Origin: Paramacrobiotus metropolitanus
Taxonomy: Eukaryota; Tardigrada; Eutardigrada; Parachela; Macrobiotidae
Assembly (NCBI RefSeq): GCF_019649055.1
Contig: NW_026570339.1
Coordinates: 124,001 to 188,000 of the forward strand
Length of the DNA: 64,000 nt
Direction: 5' to 3'
Shown here: positions 38,050 through 49,593 of the stretch, piece after piece
How the letters are laid out: every line of letters starts with the position of its first letter
Numbering within the stretch: the stretch's first letter is position 1
Translations under genes and position numbers: made by a program
Notes under the pieces: model-generated
Told to the model about the DNA's origin: nothing
Databases searched by the model: none
The model's input: only the letters and a program-made list of their open reading frames with translations

Positions 38050-38828
38050 TTAAGGAAATGATTACCTGTCTTCACTGAGATCTGCAAATCTCTGGTAATC
38101 TTCTTAAGTCTTATGCTTCCTGCTTCCTATGATACTGATTCGACTTGTGGTTTGCCAGCTGATTGGATAAACTACCAAGTAAACGACAACAAATTACAAG
38201 CTGCCCGACGAACAATTGCGTCGTAAGCCAACAAGCTTACGACGCAAACAGTTAGCAGTTATTCTGATATACGTATCTAAAATTTTATATTTATAATTAG
38301 GAGTAAATGTCCAACTTGGCGCAGCAACGCATATAATATGTATATGTACTTAAGTATTCGTAAGTTTGTTGAATATCTATATTTGCTGCGGAATTCGTAC
38401 AGTGACAACCGCGTTTGCCGTTTAGGTATACAGAATACTGTACTCGTATAATGATTAACTATCTGTAACTATATATTGTACTTCCTGTTAAAGCAGACGA
38501 AAGCGACTGACAAAGGGATATATCATATATGCAGCGCAATTCAGCGCAGCAGGTGAACTATTTGTCAACAGAGGTAGCAGATTCCCTGATTTAATTTGTT
38601 GTACAGGCATTATGCCTACGTGTACATAATTTGTAGACTAATGAGCACTATTACAGTAACTGTACTGCATGGCAAGATTGTCATGGCGCCAGTGTACTGT
38701 CGGTGTCGGTGGGATAGGGATTGTGATGTGACATTGTGACTTGATATAGACGCGATACATTCATACAGGCACAACGGAAGTGGACGTCAACGTTGGTGTT
38801 TTCGCCTTGTCCTCCGACCTGCGTTGAT
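38050..38828. other. Intergenic, nothing coding
   Basis: Holds a hairpin at 38216-38247 (13-bp exact arms TTGCGTCGTAAGC, 6-base loop) and AT-rich sequence up to the end of the methyltransferase gene. Confidence 0.45.
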
Positions 38829-40276
38829 TTATTTGGGCTTGGTGGCGATGATGCCGGTCCACTCGCGGCCGTCCACCTTCAGCGCCTGGAAGACACTCCC
38901 GAAGTCGAAGTGGCCGGCCTTGTCGACTTTGAAGCCGCGGGCGGTGGCCTCGCGCGACAGCACGTCGGGGTCCAGGCAGTGCATGAAGTCGGGCAGGTGG
39001 TGCGCAAAGGGGCCTTTATACAGCTCGGCCTTGTTCCACAGCCCCGGCCACTGGTCGCCGGCGGCCTTCCGCTTGGCCACGACGTCCTGCGCGTGCTGGC
39101 TCTCCATCAGGTCGCTGTAGCAACTGGCCGCTAAAATGCACAGCTTCCCGCCCGGCTGCAGTAAATTGTAGAAGACGCCAAAGACGGCCTTGATCTGCTC
39201 CGGCGTCAGAAAGTTCAGCCAGCTGGCCGCGATGATGCCGGCCAACGAGCCCGCCGGGATGTACTTCTCCAGCTCCAACGCGTCACCTGATCATGACATC
39301 CACAGAATTCAGACAAGAAACGCCGGTAAATCAGGAAAAATTTACCAAGAATTACTCATTTATCTCTATATAAGCATTTATTTTTAATTTCTGGAAAAAT
39401 ATGTTTCCTACAAAATATCTTCTAATCTTAAAAATCCCGGTTAGTTAAACAAAAATCCATTAGCAAGTTTTCATAAGTTTTTCAAAATCAAGTAAATTGA
39501 GGTAAACAGTTTATTCTTAGAAAAACACCGGAAAATTCCAAAAATAATTCAACAAAATTTGTGGTTTTATTGCTAAAATGCCGGTAAAGTAAGGAAAATT
39601 GGCTAATAATTATTAATTTATTTATGCCGGCTAATAACTATAAGTAATTAGCCGGCTAATGACTTGCACTGGCCACAAGCGCGCGAAAGAGCTTTTTAAG
39701 CAGCGATTGTCTGTGCAAATACAACGGGGAAACGCGATTTGTGTAATGGGTACGATCCCCGATCAGGATAGCACAGAGAAAGTCTTTCTGTTATAAATGC
39801 CGTTATCTTTGGTATGTACATAGTTTGTACTCGCATCACGATCCTTATTAAAGTACAAGTATCAAAGGTTAACTTAAACGCTTTCAGCTGATTAACAACT
39901 ATGCCGTTACTGTACCGGGAATGCACTGGACGCGCTTCTTCTCCATCTCGTTGAGCGAGTCGTAGAAGATGTCGAGGTGCTCCTTGCAGATGTCGTTGGC
40001 GATGACCTTGGTGGCGCCGGCGTCCAGCAGGCGCTTCGTGGAGGCCCCGTAGGCGCAGCCCAGATCGGCGACGGTGCCGCCGCACTGCGCGGCGAACTGC
40101 AGGAAGTCGTGGAAGTACTCGTCGTTGTAGTTGTACTCGCAGCCGCGCCCGTTCAGCGTCTCGCGGGCGAACGTCGTCCCGGCCTCGATCTTCTCGCCGT
40201 GCCCGTGACCCACCATTTCTACCACTATCTGTAGTTTATACAACGACGATACTAACGCGTTTCCGGCGCCGATCAA
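38829..40276 (-). CDS. SAM-dependent class I methyltransferase
   Basis: Two exons, 39916-40276 and 38829-39286, joined in phase 1 (272 aa). Motif I is VADLGCAYGAST, followed by VIANDIC, matching the SAM-binding Rossmann fold. Later come IIAASWLNFL and LLQPGGKLCILA (motifs IV-VI region). The second exon carries the C-terminal region that probably binds substrate (WPGLWNKAELYKGPF). The start may instead be the Met at 40216, which has a good context and lies 12 bases after an acceptor-like CTACAG, giving 252 aa. The family is generic and the substrate cannot be told. The 629-base intron holds a LINE relic on the opposite strand. Confidence 0.8.
39671..39796 (+). mobile_element. LINE C-terminal relic inside an intron
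   Basis: Reads KRAKELFKQRLSVQIQRGNA, then ICVMGTI and a stop at 39796. It aligns with the ends of the relics at 19340 and 27081 and is antisense to the methyltransferase gene. Confidence 0.7.
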
Positions 40277-41247
40277 AACTGGCCTAAATTAAAGCACGCT
40301 GTAATCGCAAACGCCCGCACTGAACTTTATCGGATATTTTCTGCTGAAGCCAGTGTAAAAATTCGAGCAGCTCTGTGTTTCGCCGCGAGGCATCGTAATT
40401 GCGGCTGAGCGGATAAAAATTTTTCGAGAACGATCGAAACAAAAGCAGACGACGGTGAACAAGTTGTCTGCGGTTTGGCACACCGCGTTTATGCGCCGCA
40501 TCATCCATTTCAGTGATTTCACCGGCATTCAATTCAGAGCAAATTGGCGCTGTGAATATATGTAATCCGCCGAATAGCCGCAGATGAGTCGACCGGCCGC
40601 GGGCCTTATCTGCGGGCTGCTTTTCAATACCGGTTTCCATTAAATTTGGAATGCAGTCAACAAGAAACCGATGAAAACTTCAATTGCCGTCTCAAATGCT
40701 TTTCCGATTTTTCACATTAAAATCCTTTTTGCAGAGTTTTTTCTTTTTTCAATGATTTCATTATAGCAATATACGGACCAAAAAATTAATAATATGTAAT
40801 TGCGATAAATAATTATCTGTATGTCGCCCGCTGCAATTCGCCCAGACTGCCGCGTAATCCAAATTCAACGGAGATCAAGATTAAATTTGTAAGAAACATC
40901 GCTTAGAAAAAACATAACACCAACTCTTCGCATGCACAAAATCAGTCCACAAAAAAACAGCAACTTTACCTGACTAAACGGAACCGGCTCCTCATTAACA
41001 AGATTAGCGAGTGAGAGTGTACAAAAGTGAGCATCCAACGGCACGAGTGAGGGTGTGTTACGTTACGTTAACAAAATGGTCCACCGAAAACGGGTCCCGC
41101 ATTTTTGATTTGAATTCCGCGTGAGCAACAATCAACGGCCAGATTAATTCGTCCAGAAGCGAGTATCCTATCCATCTGCAATTCCATTCCGCACCGAGAA
41201 GCCTTTGCCTGACTAGTCCCGCCCTTTTCCCCCTTCCCGCTCTCGTC
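40277..41247. other. Intergenic between methyltransferase and formin
   Basis: A 118-codon minus frame (40284-40640) ends just upstream of the methyltransferase start but has no recognisable motif. It may be 5' UTR. The rest includes the formin 3' flank. Confidence 0.4.
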
Positions 41248-44200
41248 TCACAGCTCCAGCTCCGTGATCACCTGCGACAGCGCCGCGCCGTCCTTGCGGC
41301 GCTGCGAGCGGCGCAGCGCGTCCGCCCGCCGGTACGGCTCGCTCTTCAGTCCTGCAATCAAAACATTATTCCCATTATTACCGCCAAATAAATCATGCAA
41401 TATTCACGTAAGGCTAATTAATTCCCGATAAAATTAATCATTTGACAGTGGGCGTACCCAGGAGAATGTCCTCCAGGACGCCGTGGTACACGTCCTCCTG
41501 CGGGATCAGCTTCTTCTCCTTGATGCTGCCCGCCTTGTTCTTCAGCTCGTTCAGCACCGCATCCTAACCAAACAACACACTGCACATTCAATTATTCATT
41601 CTTTACAACTTTTCAATCATTTTCTAAAGGGAATATTTTTTGCAAATAATTCCAGCCATTGTTTTGACGGGCAAAAAAATTTAAAAATATTTCGGGACAA
41701 TTTTTTCTTTTTTTGGTGTGATGTATGTTCACCTGGGTCTTCTTGGCGCGCGTCTTGAGGAGTCCGTTGGGCGAGGTCTGCTTCTCACCGGCGGCGTGGG
41801 CGGCCTCCAGCATCCTCAAGCGTTTGAGCGTGTTCTCCTCCAGCGCCGCGCGGAAGGCCTTGGCGAAGCGCAGAACGCTGCTGAAGAAGTCCTTGGGCTG
41901 GATGGTGCGCCGCGACTCGCCAAAGTACTCCACGGCCTCGACGAAGGCGTCCTCGGCGATCTTCTTCTCCTTCTGCAGCTGCCCCAGCCGCGCCTCCTGC
42001 TCCTCCAGGAAGCGCGCCAGCAGCGTCGGCCCCGACGGCTTCTTGATCTCCGCCTCGCGTCGCGTCATCTCCATGCCCTTCTCCAGCTCGTGAATGTCCG
42101 TCACCACGTTCTCCAGCGCCACTATAATTCAACACCCAATTTCTACTCATTTTACTGCATTTTTTCCATTAAGTTCGGTGAATATTTTGGGCAGTTTTCA
42201 ATCCAATTTCCGCAACCGTCCCCAATTTTGACTGTATTTTTTTCTGATTTTTCACTGAACTGCCTCACCGTCGGCGGCCTTGTCGATGAAGATGAGCTCG
42301 GCGTCAAAGTCGAGCAGCTGCGGATACTTGTCCTCCACTGTCTGCACGATGTAGTGCAGTAACGTGGATTTCTTGTCGGTCGACTTGAGATCCAGCAGCT
42401 GCAACACACGCACCTGCAGCCCGACAAAACTATACGCAAAAGGGAATAAGCAAAAGCACCGCTTCGAGGCTCTGCAGCCGGAAGCCGTAGGCCGGGCCGC
42501 GCCGGCTGCTGTTGAGGTAGTTGCCGAAGGCCAACACGATCTCCAGCACGCGGCCGAACTTGTCGGACTTGCGGACGGCGCGCGAGGCGGTGAAGATGGC
42601 CTGCAGCTGCGGGGTCAAGCTGCTGACGCTGGACTGGAAGGTGTTGATGAAGTTCATGATCTGCAGCTTCGGGCCCAGCCGCTCCACTTGGCAACTCAAC
42701 TACAAACATCAACACCGCCATTACAAATTAATCTAGCCAAAATTAGACAAAAAATACGGCGCACCTGCAGCAGGAACTTGTCCTCGTCCGTCAACATCTC
42801 CTGCTCCTGCGGCGGCTTCTCGCGCTGGTAATCCCGATACTTTTTGATCTCCTCCTCGCTGGGCGAGATGCGCAGCATCACCTCGATGTAGTCCTGACTC
42901 AGCGCGCGCATGTCGAACCCGTTGAGCGCAATAACCACCTCCTCCGTGCTCAGCTCGATGTTCCGCCGCATGATCGCTGCAACACACACCCCGCTCTTAG
43001 TTCTTCCTTCCTCGACTGTTTCTTCCTCTGCCTACCGAGATTGCGCAGCCGGTTGGGCTCCAGCAGCGACACCTTCTCCACGCGCTTGAAGCGGCCGCGC
43101 GGCGGCGCCTGCAAACCACCGCCGTCGACGCCGTCGGCGTGCCCGTTGGCCAGCAGCATCCCGCCGGCCTCCGGGTGCTCCCCGAGCGACTCCCGCGCCT
43201 TCCCGCTGCCGCTGCCCGTCTTGAACTGCTCCTCGAACGCCGAGAAGTCCAGCGACTGCAATCACAACCCATTAAATACGCTTTATTCACCGTTAATCAC
43301 ATTACGCTCACCGCCAGAATCTTCTCGTCGTCCAGCTCGCTGAAGATGGTCCCTTTGACCTGGTTGGGCTTCAGCACCACCCAGTTCAGCACCGGCAGCT
43401 TGTGTTTGGTGTTCACTTTGCGTTTGATGGTCAGCGCTGCAAGAAATCCATTAGACACCGTCGCAGAAGCAGAAAGGAAGCGAATTACCTCCGGGCGGGG
43501 CTTCGGCCATCCCGGCAACGGGCGGCGCGGGTGGCGGCGGCGCCATGCCGGTCCGCTTGACGGCCATGCCCACGGGCGGGGCCGGAGGGATGCCGCCGCC
43601 CATTTTCCCGAAGGGCGGGGGTGGCGGCGGCGGGGGAGCGGGCGCGGATGACGCCGGAAGTAGTCCGCGCGGCTCCGCACCATTCGCTGCAATGTACCGA
43701 TTTTTTAAAATATTCAACAATTTTTGAACCGGGGAGGTGTACCTTGGAGGCGGAGGTTCTCCAGCTCGCCGTTCTTGACGGTGAGCAGGCGGCGCGCCTC
43801 CTCCTCCTTCTGCGACATGGTGCGGCGCAGCGTGTTCAGCTCGTGGTCGGTGCGCTCGTGCATGCTGCGCAGATCGTCCCGCTCGCGCGCCACATCCGTC
43901 AGCCGGCTCTCCAGACTGGCGATCTTGGCCAGCGCCGCGTTCTCCGTGTTCTTGACGCGTTCCTGCGCCTGCACGGAGCGACAGCGATGTCAGAAGCCCA
44001 ACTTACAATGACACAAGAAGACATACATGCGACAACTGGTCCTGCAGCTCGCCGACGTGCTCGATGGCCGCGTGCCCGATCTCGGCGTCCTTCATCAGCG
44101 CCGTGACGTCGAAGACGTTGTCGAGGTAGGCGGCGATCTGCGTGGTCAGCTCCTCGCTGTCGTGGTGCTTTAGTTTCTGAAAAATAACACTTTCTTCTCA

Positions 44201-47200
44201 TTTCTGAACCTGAATATCCCCATCCCACCAATGAACGCACCTCCAGGTACTCGTCGAGCCCGATGATGGTGAACTCGTACTGCAGGTAGACGCGGTAGTT
44301 CATGCACTCCACGGAGTGGACGAGGATGTTGATGAACTGCATGCAGGCCACCATGAAGTCGATGTTGAACTCCTCGTAGCCGCGGAAGTAGCGCATCAGC
44401 GTCTGGAAGCGGTGGCGCTCGTGATGGACCTCCTGGAAGTGGTCGAAGGCCGCCAGAATCATCTCGTGGCCGCCCTTGACCAAGCAGATGGCCGCCAAGA
44501 GCTCCAGCACCAGCGCTTTAGTCCGCAGACTGCGGTGCACCAGACTGAGCGCGATGTAGTTGATGGTGTCGGCGCGCGAGATCACCATGTTGAATCCGAA
44601 CTGTATAAACACTCTCCGTCAGTCAGGACCTCGGAGAACTGTCGGAGAACCCACCTTGTTGTTCATGATGGCGCGCAGACACAGAATGCACACGTGCACG
44701 TCGTCCTGCGGCTGCCCGAGGCGCTTGGCCGCCGAGGAGCGGCTCAGGCGCAGCGATTTGTGCTGCAGCCCGCCCAGGTGGAAGCCGCTGAGACTGCCGT
44801 GCCGCGCCGGCCGCTCCGGGGTCTCCGCCGCGTCCGGGGCGTGCCCGTTCCCGTTGAGACTCCCGCCCGACACCGAGCCGCCGTTTTCACTGCAAAAACA
44901 AGGATCAACGCGGTGTTTCGTTGCAATATGTGCTAAGAAACCTACTTTTTAATCTGGTGCAACCGGTACGCGAGGTAGTCGACCAGGACGTCCAGACCGC
45001 AGTTGTCGTCGTTGAGAAACTCCCGCACCCACCTAAACAATTTTTTTAATTTTCCATTTTTTTTAGAAAATTTAGAATTTATTTTGGCGGAAAGGATGAG
45101 AAATGGGAGACGTACTCGATGCTGTTGGTGCGCAGGGAGGTCTCGAGGTTGCGGAGGGTGTGCGTGGAGGTGGCCAGACCGGAAGCGTTGCTGCTGCTCT
45201 TGGACTTGCTCTTGGAGCCCAGCGTGAAGGCTTTGGCGCGGACCGAGAGGAATTTGGGGTCGATCAGCTGGCGCAGCTTGTTGAGATACACCGCCGGAGC
45301 GTCCTGCTGCGGCACGCGCTCCTACACAGTTATCTGCATGTTAATTGCTTTTTTTATTCTTCTTCTACATCGTCGACAAGGCGGTGTCATCGGGAAAAAA
45401 CAAAGCGCCGTGTTGTATCGCTTGTCCGGCGATTAATCAATTAGCTGTCGTGTTCTTCGTGCCTGACCCACATGTCGCACGTCGGCCGTGATTAACGAGA
45501 GAAGACCCGTCAACGATTTACTGTTATCGGTTAGATGCGCCGCGATTCGCCGACGGAAAGCAATGCGGCGATAAAAGTCAGATGCTCAAGTAGATCAGCG
45601 CATGAATAAGCCAAACAAGCAGCCGAGACAGCTGCCGCTGCTCACTGCTCCGCCATCACACGGCATTTCGCGCTCGAGATACAGGCTAATGAAAACACAG
45701 CCGGCATGCTTATTTTGTCAGCGATACTCTCTTCTGCCGCCGCTTCCAGTTCCCACCGGCGACAACACACTGCTCGTCAATTAGGCACGCTGCGCTGTGC
45801 TGTGCTGTGCCGGCAATCTGCGGAAAGCCGATTCCGCGCAAGCTGACCAGCAAACATCCGCTTAGCTGCATTAAGTCCAACGCGGCGATGTATCAACAAC
45901 AAAAAACCGGTCATCATCGCCAAACACAACACCGCAAACAACCCCAAATGCCCACTGGCGGCCATGGGAACGCGGCGTAAACACCGCAGCCAAGAGGAAA
46001 GAAAGCCTGGCGAAAATTCTAAATAACTCGACAAAAAACAAAGAAAAATTTTTCAAAAAAATTAACGATTAATTTTACAAACGTGTTCGTTTGTTTTGAC
46101 TTACAATAATTTGTAAAAATTAGTCTAGTTTAACTGCATGTTTTGAACTACGGACAAAATTAGATTCCGATGAAAACAATCTCAAAAAAGCAAAATAAAA
46201 TCCAGAAAATGTTCTAGAAGAAAATTCATCGAATAAAAAAGTGGCTGCTGAATTGGTTAAAATTGATACGAGGAAGGGCGGTGCATCGGGAAGAGGAAAG
46301 GCGAGGAGAGCGGCGCTGACAGCCTTTCGACAGGTTGAGCGAGAGCACCTTGAACTCGGAGCGAGATGAGAGTGATCCCGCATCGCACTGATCGCAGCAT
46401 CAAACACTGATCAAACGCCGCCTTTGCTGCGCTTCAGCGCCCGTGCTAACTGTGCCGCCAAGCGTCCAACTCAACTCTCCATCGTATCAAACTGTCCATC
46501 CATCCAAGCGAGCAACGAACAAGAGCGCGGCGCACTGGGCCGCGACGCGAAAGCAAACGCGCCGCCATTATCCACCATTCTGACGCGATCAAATCAAACT
46601 GGACAGATCGCATCGCGACAATTTCCCCCCGACGCAAATACAGAGACGCATGGCACGCAATTAGAGCAACGAAAAAACTGCACCGTTTCCAGCCCATCAG
46701 CCCAACCGGCAAGGCGCTCACCGACAAGCACGATAATTTCATCGCAATTGCAGAATGCAGACCTACCTGATCACAGATCAATTCCCACTTTTTCTTGCTG
46801 TCGTAACTGCGCAGGATTTTGGCCTTGTCCGGAGGGAGATCCATCAATTTCTGCAACAACAAACCAATCAGCACATTGTTCTTCACATCCGGACATACAA
46901 AAATAATTTTTACTAATAATAATTTATTTATATCACAAACTAGATCGAGCACAACTGGGCTATAAACTATTCTCGCTGCACGTGCGCCATTCAGATCATA
47001 AATGCTAACAAAACATGTCGCTGAATTCTTCCATCGTGAGTGACGTGCAAACATTCCAACAAAGGTTTACGATGCACGCTGTAATGCTGGACAATAACAG
47101 CAATAACTGTCCGGTAGCCGAGTCACGAGTGCGCCATCACTAACCACTATTTACACCAACCAGCAGGCAATGCGCGACCGATAACCAGATTTAATGCAAC

Positions 47201-48271
47201 CTGAATATTCCACATTCCTATAAAAACAGCCATCTGTGCGGTCTAATTCCGCAATCATTTTTATACATTCCATGTCGTTTATTGAGTTTTGCTTCCAGTT
47301 TTATTACAAAATCTGGCACAGAAATAAAAAGCTCACTCAATCACCGAAACAAAACAAAATTATCGGGAATATTAGTTCACCCATTACACAGTCTTTTTCC
47401 ACAAATTTTCAAAATACAGTATTAATTCCTTTTTTATGTGACAGATAGAGTCAAACTAATTAATTTCAACCACTAACGCATATAGAATTTTTCAAAATAG
47501 CGATGCTTTAACATTTTTTTGTAAATATTATTCTATTTTAATTTTTCCTTGATTGCCTGATTATTTCGAAACAAATCTTTTGATCAAAGAAACGAGCGTT
47601 GAAAATCCATTTTCCAAAACACGGAAGAAATGTGAAAAAGAAAACCGTTACTGATTTTCCAAAAATGATAAAAGAAGGCGGCAAAAATGCAGTTAAACCA
47701 GATAAAATCCGATCCGATCGGCGTTTGAAGCAGCCATTACGCAACGCGTCATGTTATCGAGTCCGGGGCATCTAACGTTCAACTGAATGCGGCTCAGCCT
47801 CAAGGTTGGTCCGCTTCAAACACGAAACCCAACGCCACTTCAACACTCAACTCATCTCACCATCAACAACCAATTCATCCAAATCACAGGCAACGCGTTC
47901 AACAAATTTTCCAATAAAATACATGCAATTTTTTTCCTCAACAAAAAATTCATTAAAAAACGTATTTCTTTAAAAAAAAAAGGATAATTAAAGAAGAAGG
48001 GTTAGAAAAGGGATGCACTGACCAGAATATCGTTGAGCCGGCGCTCCACCTCGTCGTCGTCGGGCGGGGCGGGCGCCGGCGCCGCCACGGTGAGGGGGGC
48101 GTGTCCGTGTCCATGTCCGTGGCCGCCGAAGCTGATGCCGCGCGCCAGGGAGCGACCGGAAGTGGAGGAGGAGGCCTCCGAGCCGGCGCGGCTCCAGCCG
48201 TTCCCATTGGCGTTGACGACGGAGGGGGCCATCTCCTTCGCCTTCTTCGCGCCACCTCTCCCGCTCAACAT
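41248..48271 (-). CDS. FMNL: Formin-like protein (FMNL/Frl family)
   Basis: Seventeen coding exons, all phases consistent, 1106 aa (human FMNLs are about 1000-1100). Exons: 48023-48271, 46767-46850, 45116-45321, 44946-45032, 44655-44889, 44241-44600, 44027-44176, 43743-43968, 43489-43686, 43312-43436, 43036-43255, 42765-42976, 42460-42699, 42269-42398, 41733-42121, 41458-41563, 41248-41351. Order of domains: Gly/Ala/His-rich N-terminus (1-70), GTPase-binding/FH3 region (75-450; [27 protein letters not shown]), coiled coil (450-530), proline-rich FH1 (540-595), actin-nucleating FH2 (600-1035; [24 protein letters not shown]) and DAD ([10 protein letters not shown] then RRSQRRK, about 1060-1090). 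It should nucleate and elongate actin filaments under Rho-family control. The N-terminus lacks the Met-Gly myristoylation signal of vertebrate FMNLs. Confidence 0.92.
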
Positions 48272-49593
48272 CCCCCGTCAAAAAACGCCATTACTCCTGC
48301 AACGACCATCACAAGTAGCCCATCGATCAAGGCAATAAGGCAATAACAATAATAACCGGCACACAAATCAGGACAGTGGCAATATCAAATATGAATGGGC
48401 TGATTGTGTCGCGCGGTGGACGCGATAAAAGACAGTTATGATTATCAGCCGAGTGAGTCGGCGCTGTGCAACTGAGCAGTGGCGGTCAGTCGGTCGAGTC
48501 CGAGATGAGTCGCGGTTATGATGGAATGGAAAGTCAGTCAGCAGCGTATTCTTACAATTTAGTGTAATATGCTACCACGCGAGAGCGATAAATCACTGCA
48601 GGAAAGTAAAGAGTAAAAATAGCTAATGCCAGGCCTGCCATTGCATAAATTAACCGCGCACCGCCCCACCTGCGAAATCTGCAATCTCCACCGATGGACC
48701 CGCCCCCGCTGCCCATTCCGCGCCGCTGATTCACGCATTACACATTAAGCGCTAATCCACTAATCTCAAACTGACGAGCAAACAGAGTCTTATCTGCTTC
48801 CGGTTAGAAATAGAAACGACAGTTAAACAGCCATATTTATGTCTAATCAACATAAACAACCATCTTTCGCTTTATTCAACAGTCATCTAATTTTCTTACC
48901 TTCAAGGAGCTTTTCAGAACTTATCAAAACACAGCGGATATTGATTCCGGCGTGGCGCATGCATAACGACAATTATAATCAATATTTAAAATTCGAAACC
49001 TAATTATTGTTCTGACAGAAAATGATAGTGAAGCGTACCGAAAAACAGCTAATCTCCAAATGTGTCACGGCGAGATGTTCTTTTTGTCAAAGAAAAACAA
49101 ATACTCGACGCCGATCGAACGTCCGAACCGGGCAGAGAAAACACACATGGCTAATTTGCTACGAGCATGATATTAAAATTGGAATTTACCTTGACAGTCG
49201 TTACCAAAAAAAGAATTTGCAGTATTTGCTCGTGAAAAGTCTACATCACAGCTGCGCGCCAACGCTGCCAGAACTCTCGACTCTCTTCCGTTTGTAATGT
49301 CCTACAACAATGCGATTACGGTGCGGGCCTCTTTGTAATAAATATTTGTACGAGTGCATCGCGTAAATGCCAAGGTCGACACAATGCTACCACAACCATT
49401 TCCCGCCACCGCCATTCCATAACATCCCCAGCCACAAAAATGCACAACTCGCTCGCTGCCTAACTGATGATTTTAATATCAGAAATAAATTCAAATAACG
49501 AAGCTCCAAGAAGAAGCCCACCAATAACAAATAGAATAGTTGCAGGTAACTTAAACAGTTATTAAACTACAAATAAAACTATAAAACCTAAAA
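48272..49593. other. 5' flank of the formin gene
   Basis: No coding frame recognised; presumably promoter and 5' UTR of the formin, then AT-rich sequence to the inverted-repeat element. Confidence 0.4.

Noticed and set aside
40284-40640. 118-codon frame just upstream of the methyltransferase
   Set aside because: No domain, and a second overlapping frame is equally open; more likely UTR or chance.
41718-42362. Long plus-strand Leu/Gly-rich frames over the formin
   Set aside because: Shadows of GC-rich formin exons; no motifs and no splice logic.
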